From positions 94,952 through 158,951 of the forward strand of contig SVLI01000005.1 in the NCBI GenBank assembly GCA_015068035.1: 64,000 nt of DNA. The letters are read 5' to 3'. Below the pieces are notes generated by a model, which made no database searches, was not told the DNA's origin, and worked only from the letters and a program-made list of their open reading frames with translations. The DNA is from Oscillospiraceae bacterium. Its GTDB lineage: Bacteria; Bacillota; Clostridia; Oscillospirales; Oscillospiraceae. Of the stretch, positions 7,300-16,108 are shown piece by piece (position 1 is the stretch's first letter; each line of letters opens with the position of its first letter). The translations under genes were made by a program, and so were the position numbers.

Positions 7300-9063
7300 A
7301 TGAGCAATGCACTTTCGTTCCCCCCGAAAGAAAACCTGGTGGATCTTTCAAGACGCGGCATCTTTGCCCGGCGTGGCGCCTATATGGGCATCGGCGCGGA
7401 TATGCTCGGCGCGCCCGCGCCCGGCCAGAGCTTCCGGGAGGGCAGACTTTATCTCAACTCCCGCCGCAGCACGCCGAGCGCCAGCCCGCGCGGCATCTAT
7501 CTGGCTTATTTCACGCCCATGTACAAGGGCGTTAAGGTGGCCTGTGAGGTACATCTGACGCCCACGGAGCTGACGGTGTGCACCGCCTACGGACGCATCC
7601 GCGCCTGCTTTGCGGACGACAGCATGCTCTATTTCCGCGGCGAAAACGGCCTGTCGCTGCAGGTTGATGTGCCGATGTACGGGCAGGAGATCATGAAAAA
7701 GCGCGCAGAAAACGCCTGCGAAGCCATGTTCCGCAGCCGCTGCTCGCTGGTGTTCAATGCGCTCAAAGGCGGCCTGACGATGGACGCGGCCTGGGTTGCC
7801 GGGAAGAAGTCCACGCCCGAAGCCTCCGTCTTTGTCGAGCCGGACGAAAACGGCGAATTCCTCCTGGCGATTGACGAGAGCGCCTACGCCGGCAAGATTC
7901 GCGCGGCCTATCCCGCTTATGACGAGGCGCTTGCTTCCGTCACGGCGGACTGGGAGCAGTTTCTCGCCTGCGTGCCGGAGGTGAACGAAGATCTGGCGCA
8001 TCAGCGCATCGTCTCGAGCTACATCCTCTGGTCCCTGCTCATCCACACCTCCGGCTGCACAAGAAGAACGGTGATTTTGATGGCCATCAACAGCGCGGCC
8101 TCCTCCTGGCAGCTGGGCCATAATGCCGTTGCGCTGCGCAACAATCTGCCGCTTGCAAGCGATTTGTTGCTGGCCGTGACGGACGCGGCCAATGCGGACG
8201 GACAGTTTGCCGACTTCGTGGACGACGGCTCGGCCCACGCGCAGTCCCTCCATCCGCCCACGCAGGGCTGGATGCTCAAGTGGATGATGCGCACGCGCGA
8301 TTTGAAAAAGGACTATCCGCGCGAGACGCTTGAGCGGATGTATACCTACTATGGCCGCTATGCGGAGTGGTTCATGCTTGCGCGCGACGACGATGGCGAC
8401 GGGCTGCCGCAGTACGACAACGGCGATGAGTGCGGCTTTGACGACAGCAGCGCCTTCATGGTGCACGACCAGGTCGAGTCGCCGGATCTGATGGCCTATC
8501 TCGCCTTGCAGTATGACGCGCTGGGCGATCTGGCGGAGATGCTCGATAAGCCGGACGAGGCCGCCGCGTGGCACAAGCGCTGCGACGAGACGGTGGAAAA
8601 GATGATCGAGGTGTTCTGGAACGGCGAGCGCTTCATCGCGCTGTCCGCCCACACGCATGAGGTTATCGAAACGGACTCCCTGTTCTTCTATGCGCCGATC
8701 ATCCTCGGCAAAAAGCTGCCGCAGGAGATCATTGACAAGATGACGGCCGACCTGCTGGATGAGACGAAATATCTCACGCCCTACGGCCTTGCCACGGAGA
8801 CGCTCACGAGCGACGTGTTCCGCGTTTCCGGCTTCTCAAGAGGCTGGGTCCTCGCCCCCGGCAACCTGCTGGTCATCACGGGCCTGTACAGCGCCGGAAA
8901 GGTGGAAGAGGCGAAGATGATCGCGCAGCGCTTCTGCTCCGCCTGCGCGAAGTGGGACAGCCCGCTGCTCATGAACCCCATTGAGGGCGGCAGCTGCAAT
9001 TTCTATTGCAGCTGGAGCTGCTGCTCGTTCCTGATTCTGGCAGACATGCTCAGCAATATGTGA
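7300..9063 (+). CDS. (alpha/alpha)6-barrel glycoside hydrolase, MGH1/GH63-like
   Basis: 587 residues from the ATG at 7300 (AAAGGTAGGAAAA upstream). The N-terminal ~230 residues are beta-rich. Residues ~250-587 form a helical barrel with the hallmark DDDGDGLPQYDNGDECGFDD, equivalent to the DxDGDGL..ExxxGxDNS signature of mannosylglycerate-hydrolase-like and GH63 enzymes; the Asp of the GFDD part corresponds to the general acid. The C-terminal CSWSCCSFLILA matches the WSxxxxL helix of the family, but the Glu usually ahead of it is displaced (NPIEGG), so activity is not certain. No signal peptide, so cytoplasmic. The next gene is a divergent paralogue 17 bp away, so the two form an operon. Confidence 0.75.
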   Translation: MSNALSFPPKENLVDLSRRGIFARRGAYMGIGADMLGAPAPGQSFREGRLYLNSRRSTPSASPRGIYLAYFTPMYKGVKVACEVHLTPTELTVCTAYGRIRACFADDSMLYFRGENGLSLQVDVPMYGQEIMKKRAENACEAMFRSRCSLVFNALKGGLTMDAAWVAGKKSTPEASVFVEPDENGEFLLAIDESAYAGKIRAAYPAYDEALASVTADWEQFLACVPEVNEDLAHQRIVSSYILWSLLIHTSGCTRRTVILMAINSAASSWQLGHNAVALRNNLPLASDLLLAVTDAANADGQFADFVDDGSAHAQSLHPPTQGWMLKWMMRTRDLKKDYPRETLERMYTYYGRYAEWFMLARDDDGDGLPQYDNGDECGFDDSSAFMVHDQVESPDLMAYLALQYDALGDLAEMLDKPDEAAAWHKRCDETVEKMIEVFWNGERFIALSAHTHEVIETDSLFFYAPIILGKKLPQEIIDKMTADLLDETKYLTPYGLATETLTSDVFRVSGFSRGWVLAPGNLLVITGLYSAGKVEEAKMIAQRFCSACAKWDSPLLMNPIEGGSCNFYCSWSCCSFLILADMLSNM

Positions 9064-9080
9064 CATAAGGAGGGACAGAC

Positions 9081-10799
9081 ATGTTCAGTGTTTTTGATAA
9101 AGTGCAGGGCAATGTGTGCAGCCCCGCGAAACATGTGTTCACCCGCGCCGGGGCCTATTTCGGCCTTGAGGCAAAGCTGCAGCGCCACACGCGGGCGCAG
9201 GATCTCGGCAAGTGGGGCAGCTCGGATCTGTACGTCACCACCGGCCGCGGCGGCGCCTCCGCGCGCGGCTCGCGCAACTGCCTGCTGCTTGTTCCCGTCC
9301 ACCACGGCGTCATGGTGCCTTATGCCATGGAGACCTCGCCCACGGAGCTGAAGCTGCGCACCGCTTACGGTGACATCTGCCTTTGCTTTGCGGAGAAATC
9401 GCTGCTGCTCATTAAGGGCGAAAACGGCCTTGGCCTGCTGGTGGAAAACGACAACCGTGCCCACCAGTTCCTGCGCCGCAGGAAAGAAAATTCCTGGGAG
9501 ATTCCCAACAGCCCGACCTGCTCGCTGGTCGTCACGGAGACCAAAGGCAGCTTCCGCATGGACGGTAAATATGACTTCCAGCGCCTGTCGCACCCGCAGG
9601 TGCGCGGCGAGGTGATTCCCGCGGAGGACGGCTCGTTCCTGCTGGCGATCGAGGAATTCTCTCACCTCGGCTATACGCGGGACAGCTATCCGGATTACGA
9701 AACGGGTCTTGCGTCTGTCACCGCGGATTGGGAGGCCTACCTTGCGCAGATGCCCGAAATGCCGGGCTACGAAGCCGCGCGCATCCCGGCGGCCTATCTC
9801 ACCTGGTCTCTGCTCGGCGGAAGCGCGCATCAGATTGAAAATGTGATGCTCTTCTCCGCTTTCGGACAGGCTTCAAACGGCTTCCAGCTCTGTCAGGCGG
9901 CCGCGGCGCTTTCCTGCAATCTGCCGCTGGCGATCGAGCTGCTGCTCGCGCAGCTGCAGCATCAGAGTCCGGACGGGCAGCTCCCCCTGTTCCATGACGA
10001 TACGCGCGTGCTCGCGCAGACGGTTTCCGTGCCTGCCCAGGGCTGGGCGCTCGAGCAGCTGATGCAAACGCACGATCTGGAGAAGGAAGTGCCCGCCGAG
10101 AAGCTTACTGCGCTCTACGAGGGCCTTGCCAAGTGGGTCGGCTGGTACGATGCCTGCCGCGATCATGACGGCGACGGCGTGCCGCAGTACGAATCCGCGG
10201 AGGAGTGCGGCTTTGACGGCTGCCCGGTCTTTGAAAAGCAGAACGCCGTGGAGTTGCCCGACCTGTGCGCCTTCCTCGCGCTGCTGGAGGAGAAGCTCGG
10301 CGATCTGGCCGGGATGCTCGGCCGCGCGGAGTGTGCGGATTGGTACGCGCGCAGCAAGGCGCGCATCGAGCGCATGATTTCCGCGTTCTGGAACGGCAAG
10401 CGCTTTGTCGGCCGCGCGGCGGAAAGCGGGGAGACGTTGGAGGCCGAATCTCTGGTGTTCTATCGCCCGCTGATCCTTGGCAAGCGTCTGCCGGAAGAGA
10501 TCGTTGCGGCCATGGCGGCGGACATCACCGAGGGCGGCTACCTTGTCCCCGGCGGCGTGAGCAGCCGTCCCACCGCGCACATCGAGGGCAGCGAGCTGCC
10601 CGTGGACATTGCGGGTATCGCCCCGGCGGAGAATCTGCTCGTGGTAACGGGCCTGCTCGCAGCGGGCAAAACCGAACTGGCCGAAACCGTCGCCAAGCGC
10701 TACTGTGACGGCGCTGTGCGCTCCGGCGCGCCGGCGAGCTTCTTCGGCGGCAGTGCGGACGCAGCGGTGTTCCAGATCCTTGCGCAGATTGCAAAATGA
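9081..10799 (+). CDS. Paralogous (alpha/alpha)6-barrel glycoside hydrolase-like protein
   Basis: 572 residues, colinear with the preceding gene over its whole length and clearly a tandem duplicate that has diverged. It keeps the DHDGDGVPQYESAEECGFD signature but the residue after the catalytic Asp pair is Gly, and the C-terminal WSxxx helix motif of its partner is replaced by GGSADAAVFQILA. It may therefore have a different substrate, or act as a non-catalytic partner. The ATG follows a textbook AAGGAGGGACAGAC. The gene ends 12 bp before a terminator hairpin. It may act with its partner as a complex; this is inference. Confidence 0.7.
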   Translation: MFSVFDKVQGNVCSPAKHVFTRAGAYFGLEAKLQRHTRAQDLGKWGSSDLYVTTGRGGASARGSRNCLLLVPVHHGVMVPYAMETSPTELKLRTAYGDICLCFAEKSLLLIKGENGLGLLVENDNRAHQFLRRRKENSWEIPNSPTCSLVVTETKGSFRMDGKYDFQRLSHPQVRGEVIPAEDGSFLLAIEEFSHLGYTRDSYPDYETGLASVTADWEAYLAQMPEMPGYEAARIPAAYLTWSLLGGSAHQIENVMLFSAFGQASNGFQLCQAAAALSCNLPLAIELLLAQLQHQSPDGQLPLFHDDTRVLAQTVSVPAQGWALEQLMQTHDLEKEVPAEKLTALYEGLAKWVGWYDACRDHDGDGVPQYESAEECGFDGCPVFEKQNAVELPDLCAFLALLEEKLGDLAGMLGRAECADWYARSKARIERMISAFWNGKRFVGRAAESGETLEAESLVFYRPLILGKRLPEEIVAAMAADITEGGYLVPGGVSSRPTAHIEGSELPVDIAGIAPAENLLVVTGLLAAGKTELAETVAKRYCDGAVRSGAPASFFGGSADAAVFQILAQIAK

Positions 10800-10810
10800 A
10801 GCACCCCGCG

Positions 10811-10830
10811 CGGGGAGTTTCCCCGGTTTT
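10811..10830 (+). terminator. Terminator after glycosidase pair
   Basis: Short stem CGGGGA-GTT-TCCCCG followed by GTTTTT. Confidence 0.6.
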
Positions 10831-10920
10831 TCCCGCGGCAGCGAGAAATGCGCGTTGCTGCGATAGAATCAATATCCCGAAAGAATAAGATTGTAAATTT
10901 TCAGTCAGGAGGATATAGAA

Positions 10921-11754
10921 ATGGATAAGAGAACAAGATGGTACAGAAAATGGGATCTCGACGTCAGCCGTGAGACCGTGGAGAAAGTCGTTGCCGAGTG
11001 CAGCACGCCGGATAAATACGCCAGGGGCGGCGGCATTTTGAACGGCCCCTACACGCCTCCCGATTCCGAGGACCTCATCGGCAAAACCCTTGTTTTCCGC
11101 AGCGAGGGCGTGGAGATGACCTTTGAGATCACGGGCATCAACGAGCTGATCTTCTCCGAGAATGGCGGCGAGAAGAAGACCTGCTTTACCAAGGTCAAAA
11201 CGCTCAACCATGAGATTTATCTCATTAACCAGCTCATCCCCGGCTACACCATGTCGCGCCAGATCTCCCTCGTGGTGGACATGGTCAGCGGCTACGCCAC
11301 GGTCTGCGACGCGCACTTCGGCACGCCCTATTCCAGCATCGACGTCGAGCGCAGCTTCATCTTCGGCCGTCTGGACGGCGACTTCCAGCCCGGTGAGATG
11401 CACCACTTCACTTCCGAGCTCGTCGGCAGGGCGATCGAGTGGAAGTACAGCGATAAGATCATGCTCATCAAGCACATGTACACCTCCGATTTGTATTACA
11501 CCTATTCCGCCGCCGCGCCGAACGGCGCGTGGATGGCCACGAACCCCGCGGACTATGTGAAGGTGCGCGACAATACCTTCATCTTCTCCTTCGTGGAGGA
11601 GCGGCAGGCCGGATTGCAGGGCTTCTTCGTCATCGACACGGATCTGATGCACGACATGGGCGTGTTCTACGGCTGCAGCGCCGATCATATCTCCAGCAAC
11701 TGCGTCGGCGCAATCGGACATTGGGCCGACTGCACCACCGTCTTCGATAAGTAA
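10921..11754 (+). CDS. MoaF-like calycin-fold protein
   Basis: 277 residues. Two related halves resemble the N- and C-terminal domains of MoaF. The N-terminal part has GKTLVFRSEGVEMTFEITG, and the C-terminal half has LVGRAIEWKYSDKIMLIKHM, YYTYSAAAPNG and a FSFVEERQAGLQGFFVID block, followed by GVFYG. MoaF was named for its proximity to molybdenum cofactor and monoamine metabolism genes, but its reaction is not established, and calycin barrels generally bind small hydrophobic ligands. Start supported by CAGGAGGATATAGAA. It has its own terminator and sits between the glycosidases and the UroD-like gene, so it may bind or process the same compound class. Confidence 0.65.
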   Translation: MDKRTRWYRKWDLDVSRETVEKVVAECSTPDKYARGGGILNGPYTPPDSEDLIGKTLVFRSEGVEMTFEITGINELIFSENGGEKKTCFTKVKTLNHEIYLINQLIPGYTMSRQISLVVDMVSGYATVCDAHFGTPYSSIDVERSFIFGRLDGDFQPGEMHHFTSELVGRAIEWKYSDKIMLIKHMYTSDLYYTYSAAAPNGAWMATNPADYVKVRDNTFIFSFVEERQAGLQGFFVIDTDLMHDMGVFYGCSADHISSNCVGAIGHWADCTTVFDK

Positions 11755-11773
11755 GCATTCCCCAAAAGATAAG

Positions 11774-11817
11774 AAACGGGGGCGTGCGCTGTGAGCGTGC
11801 GCCCCCGTTTCTTTTTC
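11774..11817 (+). terminator. Terminator of the MoaF-like gene
   Basis: Stem AAACGGGGGCG / CGCCCCCGTTT (11774-11784, 11800-11810) followed by CTTTTTC. Confidence 0.85.
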
Positions 11818-11876
11818 AAGGCGCCTTCCCACGCGGAGGAATGGCGATATTCCGCCCCCCACGGGCGAAAAATCAG

Positions 11877-11906
11877 TTGACGCAGCGGGGAGAAATGGAT
11901 TACAAT
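11877..11906 (+). promoter_or_regulatory. Promoter of the UroD-like gene
   Basis: TTGACG (11877-11882), 18-base spacer, TACAAT (11901-11906), 50 bp before the start codon. Confidence 0.7.
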
Positions 11907-11956
11907 GGACGCAGACCTGATTAAAAACCTGTCGCAATCAGAAAGGAGAAATTTTC

Positions 11957-13030
11957 ATGAAGTATCCCAGACCCCCTTATCTGGCAGAGGGCATTCCGGT
12001 TAAGGAATACGGTTCTGTGTTTGCCAAGAGCAAGATCATGATCCCGCAGCTGGAGTATCCGATTGATGTTCGCGAAAACTTCAAGCGCGCCTACACCCGC
12101 AATAACCCCGTCTGGGTTCCCAACACCATGACGGATATGTGCAACGTCATGAACTCCGTTCTCACCGGCGCGCCGGAGGCGGACTGGTCCCGCAAGGACC
12201 GGTATGACTGGACGGACTGGTTTGGCGTAGAGTGGACCTTCGTTCCGGATGCCGGCGGCCCGATGCTCAAGCCCGGCACGCAGTTCCTCGATGATATTAC
12301 CAAGTGGGAAAGCCGCGTCAAGTTCCCGGATCTGAACGCTTATGACATCAAGGGCTGCTGCGAAACCTGGCTGAAGGAAAAGTACGAGCCCGGCAAGATC
12401 CTGCACGTCAACATCGGACAGGGCTGCACCGAGCGTCTGGTCGCCCTGCTCGGCGGTTATACGGACGCTATGGTCGCGCTGGCTGTGGAGCCCGAAGCGG
12501 TGAAGGACTTCCTCGAGGCCTTTGTGGACTTCACGATCAAGTTCTTCGACAAGCTGTATGAGTACCTGCCCATCGACATGATCACCTATCATGACGACTG
12601 GGGCACGGAGCGTGACACCTTCTTCTCCGAGCGCATGATGGAGGAGATCGTCTACGATCCCACCAAGCGTCTGTTTGACCACTTCAAGAGCAAGGATCTG
12701 TGCCTCGAGCATCACTGCTGCGGCCGCATCGAGCGCTTCCTGCCCTACATGGTGGAGCAGGGTGCCGACTTCCTGCAGATTCAGGCCCGCGCCAACAACA
12801 TCAAGATGCTCAAGGAGAAGTACGGCGACAAGATCGGCTTCAACGTCATGGTTCAGGCGGACAGCGAGAACATCGAGGATGTGCAGGCGAACGTCCGCAA
12901 GGTCGTGGATACCTACGGCAAGGGCGGCGGCTTGTACTCCGGCGTCATGGGCGGCACGCCCAAGGCGGTTTGGGACACGGTCATGGAGCTCTTCGCGTAC
13001 AGCCGCGAGTATTACGAAGAGAACAACTGA
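11957..13030 (+). CDS. Uroporphyrinogen decarboxylase/MtaA-family protein
   Basis: 357 residues of the UroD superfamily. The sections HDDWGTERDTFFSERMMEE and HHCCGRIERFLPYMVEQGAD place it with the methylcobalamin:CoM/THF methyltransferase branch (MtaA, CmuA). There, a His and Cys pair near the second motif binds zinc to activate the methyl acceptor. True UroD active-site arginines are not evident, so haem synthesis is unlikely. Clostridia carry many such genes in O-demethylase clusters, but no corrinoid protein or partner methyltransferase is next to it here. Start supported by GAAAGGAGAAATTTTC; own promoter and terminator flank it. Confidence 0.75.
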   Translation: MKYPRPPYLAEGIPVKEYGSVFAKSKIMIPQLEYPIDVRENFKRAYTRNNPVWVPNTMTDMCNVMNSVLTGAPEADWSRKDRYDWTDWFGVEWTFVPDAGGPMLKPGTQFLDDITKWESRVKFPDLNAYDIKGCCETWLKEKYEPGKILHVNIGQGCTERLVALLGGYTDAMVALAVEPEAVKDFLEAFVDFTIKFFDKLYEYLPIDMITYHDDWGTERDTFFSERMMEEIVYDPTKRLFDHFKSKDLCLEHHCCGRIERFLPYMVEQGADFLQIQARANNIKMLKEKYGDKIGFNVMVQADSENIEDVQANVRKVVDTYGKGGGLYSGVMGGTPKAVWDTVMELFAYSREYYEENN

Positions 13031-13054
13031 TTTTTTGCAAAACGAACATAAAAA

Positions 13055-13088
13055 GGGCGGCGAAGGAATTTTCCTTCGCCGCCTTTTT
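13055..13088 (+). terminator. Terminator of the UroD-like gene
   Basis: 13-bp perfect stem GGCGGCGAAGGAA / TTCCTTCGCCGCC with a two-base gap at the tip, then T5. Confidence 0.85.
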
Positions 13089-13280
13089 GCGTAAATATGC
13101 TTTTGTGTTTTATTCCCCGAGCGGAGCGCGATGGAGAAGCTCATCCCAGCTGCGCGGTGGCACCGCCGGAAAGCCCGACAGGGCGGGGGATGTTTTTGGA
13201 AGCCCGGCAGGACAGGGAAAGCTTTTCGGGAACCCCCGGAAAGCCTTTTGGAAATCCCGACGGAGCGGGGGGATGGAAAC

Positions 13281-15734
13281 TCAGACCAGACGCAGACGCT
13301 TGCACAGCGCAAGGATGCGCCCCGCGCAGATACGCAGCTCCTCGATGGACAGCTCGCCGCTTTCCACGCACTCCACGATGCGGTCCACGTCATCCTGCTG
13401 GCCGGGCATGATGAGGTCGTTGCCCGCGCGCACGCAGAGCATCGGGTCGCTGCAGCCGGCCATGCCCATGCTGCGGTTGAAGGCGCTGCCGGTGGTGCCC
13501 CAGTCGGTCATCACAACGCCCTCAAAGCCCCACTCACCGCGGAGAATCGTTTCAAGCAGTGCCTGATTGTTCGCGCTGTGCACGCCGTTGATGAGGTTAT
13601 ACGAGGTCATCACCGACATGGGCGCGGACTCCTTCACGCAGATCTCAAAGCCCTTGAGATAGATCTCGCGCAGCGCGCGCTGCGACAGAATGGTGTTCGA
13701 GCCGAAACGGTCGGTTTCCTGATTGTTGCAGGCGAAGTGCTTGATCGTCGCGGCGCACTTTTCGCGCTTTTGTATGCCGCGCACAATGGCCGCGGCGGTC
13801 TTGCCGGAGATCAGCGGATCTTCCGAATAATACTCAAAGTTCCGGCCGCAGAGCGGGCTGCGGTGGATGTTCATCGCGGGCGCAAGCCAGAGGTTGACGC
13901 CGAAACGCTGCATTTCCTCCGCGACGATGTCGCCGCATTCTTCCTGCAGCGCGGCGTTCCAGCTCTGCGCCAGCGCCGTGCCGATCGGGATTGCCGCGGC
14001 GTAGTGATAGAGAATCTCTCCGCGCTCCTGCGCGCGGCGCTCGTTCTCGAGCTGCTGAGCCTGCAGCGCCTCCCACTCCTCCGGGGACATGAGATCCTTA
14101 AACCAGATGCTGGAATTCAGGTCGAGATTGATCGCGCCGCTTTCAACCTCGAAATAGCGCTTGTTCACGCGCACACCGGCCGGGCCGTCCGCCATGACCA
14201 GCTTGCCGAAACCCTTTTCCTCCGCGATGTCGGCCGTTTCGCCCGCCGCGCCCGAGACGCGGGCGGAGGCGTTGCCGATGACGGAAAGCTCGCCGCCGGC
14301 GCGGTATTTTCCGGCGCAGACCGTTGCAAGCTCCCGCACCGTGAAGTCGGAAAGCTCGGGAAGATTCAGCTTCTCGCCCGCGATGCGCGCGCGGTCAAAA
14401 TGTCCCGCGCCCTCCAGCATCGCGGCGTCCACCGCGAGGCGCGGCAGATTTTCGGGAACGCTGCGCTGTTTTTCGCCCTGCCAGTCCGCAAAATCGGCAT
14501 CACCGCAGGCGTGGCTGAGACGGGAGGTGTAAACGCTCTGCGTGAGGCTTGCGATTCCGGCGGGGATGCCGTTGACGCTCAAAACATAGTCGCCGGCCTC
14601 CAGCAGCCATGCATCCTCGGCGCCGTCCCAGCTCGCCATGTCCTCCAGCGGCAGCGTGAGCGTATAGCTCGCCTGCTCGCCCGGAAGCAGCTCGGCGGTC
14701 TTCTGATAGGCGCCCAGCTCGCGCAGCGGCTTAGGAAGCTTTCCGGCGGGCGCGCTGTAATAGAGCTGCAGCGTCTCGCGCCCGGCGTATGCGCCGGTGT
14801 TGCGCACCGTGACGGTCACGGCGGCAGTCTTGTCCTCCACGGCAAAGCCCGTGACGCTTGTTTCAAAATCCGTGTAGCCAAGGCCGAAGCCGAAGGGGAA
14901 AATCGGCTCTACGCCCGCCGCGTCGTAATAGCGGTAGCCGACGAACACGCCCTCGCGGTAGCGCGCGTCGCCGTGCAGACCGAAGTCGCCGAGGCTGGGA
15001 TAATCCTCCGCCTTCGCCCAGGTCGTTGCGAGCTTTCCGGAGGGATAGGCCTTGCCGAGCAGAAGGTCGGCAAACACATCGCCGGTGACGGAGCCGAGCT
15101 GGCTGAGCAGCAGCACGTTTTCCACATGAGGCAGCACCGCGCTGATGTCCACAGGGCCGCCGACGTTGAGCACGAGCATGAATTTTTTGTATTTCTCCGC
15201 GCAGGCGAGAATGTCGCGCTTTTCATCCTCGGTGAGCAGCAGGTCGCCCGCGGCGGCGTGGCGGTCCGCGCCCTCGCCGGAGTCGCGCGAGAGGATGTAA
15301 ATGCCCACATCGCCCGCGCCGTCGATCGGCGCGGCATAGTGCGGCGCAGGCGGAACGCGCCCCATGCTGACCATGAAATAGGACCGTCCGGTGGCCTTCG
15401 CCTCCGCGACCAGTTCTGCCTCGAATTTCGCGGCAATCTCCGCGCGGAGCGCTGCGCAGCCGCGCAGCCATTCCTTTGTCGTGACGGTGAAGCCGGCGTT
15501 TTCCAGCCCCTCCTCGACCGTGGTGTAGTGCCGGACGTTTACGTTGCCGGAGCCGGTGCCGCCCTTGATCGTCTCGCGAGCGCCCGCGCCGTAGAGCGCG
15601 ACCGCGCAGGGGGCGTTCAGCGGGAAGTCTCCGTTCTTTTTCAGCAGCACCGCGCATTCCGGGGCGAGCGCGCGCAGCGCGGCGTAATGCGCTTGTTCAA
15701 AGGGCTGAACAGCGTCTGTGCTGACTTTGACCAT
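13281..15734 (-). CDS. GH3 family beta-glycosidase with permuted domain order
   Basis: 817 residues from the ATG at 15734 (AGGAGG eight bases upstream). The domain order is inverted relative to most GH3 enzymes. The GH3 C-terminal-type alpha/beta sandwich comes first (GGTGSGNVNVRHYTT, then PSGKLATTW and FPFGFGLGYT), followed by a fibronectin-III-like segment at ~310-420. The TIM-barrel catalytic domain comes last (~480-817), with NLWLAPAMNIHRSPLCGRNF, KHFACNNQE and the nucleophile Asp in VMTDWG at ~743. Permuted GH3 enzymes are known from rumen and gut Clostridia and act on beta-glucosides or similar. No signal peptide is visible, so substrate is taken up first. Divergently transcribed from the FecBCD operon. 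Confidence 0.9.
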   Translation of the reverse strand: MVKVSTDAVQPFEQAHYAALRALAPECAVLLKKNGDFPLNAPCAVALYGAGARETIKGGTGSGNVNVRHYTTVEEGLENAGFTVTTKEWLRGCAALRAEIAAKFEAELVAEAKATGRSYFMVSMGRVPPAPHYAAPIDGAGDVGIYILSRDSGEGADRHAAAGDLLLTEDEKRDILACAEKYKKFMLVLNVGGPVDISAVLPHVENVLLLSQLGSVTGDVFADLLLGKAYPSGKLATTWAKAEDYPSLGDFGLHGDARYREGVFVGYRYYDAAGVEPIFPFGFGLGYTDFETSVTGFAVEDKTAAVTVTVRNTGAYAGRETLQLYYSAPAGKLPKPLRELGAYQKTAELLPGEQASYTLTLPLEDMASWDGAEDAWLLEAGDYVLSVNGIPAGIASLTQSVYTSRLSHACGDADFADWQGEKQRSVPENLPRLAVDAAMLEGAGHFDRARIAGEKLNLPELSDFTVRELATVCAGKYRAGGELSVIGNASARVSGAAGETADIAEEKGFGKLVMADGPAGVRVNKRYFEVESGAINLDLNSSIWFKDLMSPEEWEALQAQQLENERRAQERGEILYHYAAAIPIGTALAQSWNAALQEECGDIVAEEMQRFGVNLWLAPAMNIHRSPLCGRNFEYYSEDPLISGKTAAAIVRGIQKREKCAATIKHFACNNQETDRFGSNTILSQRALREIYLKGFEICVKESAPMSVMTSYNLINGVHSANNQALLETILRGEWGFEGVVMTDWGTTGSAFNRSMGMAGCSDPMLCVRAGNDLIMPGQQDDVDRIVECVESGELSIEELRICAGRILALCKRLRLV

Positions 15735-15779
15735 CGTATGTTCCTCCTGTATTTCCGTTAATTTTTCTTTGCTGCGTCC

Positions 15780-15808
15780 ATTATATTCCGGGAGACTTTC
15801 CCCGTCAA
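15780..15808 (-). promoter_or_regulatory. Promoter of the GH3 gene
   Basis: Minus strand TTGACG (15803-15808), 17-base spacer, TATAAT (15780-15785). Its -35 box lies 17 bp from the -35 box of the divergent promoter at 15826. Confidence 0.8.
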
Positions 15809-15825
15809 CGAAAATCGCCTCGCTC

Positions 15826-15854
15826 TTGACAAGTCCGCGCGCGGCGGATATAAT
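15826..15854 (+). promoter_or_regulatory. Consensus promoter of the FecBCD-type operon
   Basis: Perfect TTGACA (15826-15831), 17-base spacer, perfect TATAAT (15849-15854). A promoter this strong ahead of a ~275-base untranslated leader implies control after initiation. Confidence 0.85.
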
Positions 15855-15860
15855 AAGCCA

Positions 15861-16108
15861 AACTCCATTATGAGCAACACTTTGTTCGAGCCCGCCCAGC
15901 CTAAAGAGCCGTTTGCCGGCTTCATGGCGCCCGGGCCGAAGCGGACGGATTTGTCCGCTTCCTGAGTTGGATGTGGAAACGCACCGGCTTTCCGTGATTG
16001 AGAAGGACAAAGGCTTCGCTGCGGCAGTCTCTGCCGCGGTTGTATTGCGTATCTGCAATTTTTGCCTGTTCACGGTCTGCTTCGCGTTTCGCGGGGCAGA
16101 CTTTTTTT
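15861..16108 (+). promoter_or_regulatory. Structured 5' leader, candidate transcription-attenuating riboswitch
   Basis: From the predicted start (~15861) to the terminator there is no credible gene. Helices can be drawn by eye: AACTC (15861-15865) with GAGTT (15964-15968) closing a multi-branch region; GCCCG (15890-15894) with CGGGC (15932-15936); a 9-bp hairpin GAAGCGGAC/GTCCGCTTC (15938-15946, 15953-15961); and a TGCGGCAG/CTGCCGCG hairpin near 16020-16037. The leader ends in an intrinsic terminator before the permease gene. The GGGC-GAAG...CTTC hairpin and the following GTGGAAA are reminiscent of Moco/Tuco riboswitches, but the outer helix of that class is not found, so the ligand class is unassigned. 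No cobalamin B12 box was found. Confidence 0.55.
16075..16108 (+). terminator. Leader attenuator terminator
   Basis: GTCTGC (16075-16080) pairs with GCAGAC (16096-16101), with an inner CGCG/CGCG helix, followed by T7 (16102-16108). It lies 28 bases before the permease start, so termination here would switch off the operon. Confidence 0.8.

Noticed and set aside
13131..15761. Plus-strand open frame of about 876 codons opposite the GH3 gene
   Set aside because: Antisense shadow with no recognisable domain; the GH3 nucleophile and family blocks are on the minus strand.
15861..16074. Cobalamin riboswitch
   Set aside because: The B12-box consensus is not found in the leader, although a FecBCD-type importer follows. 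The riboswitch question is kept open without this class.
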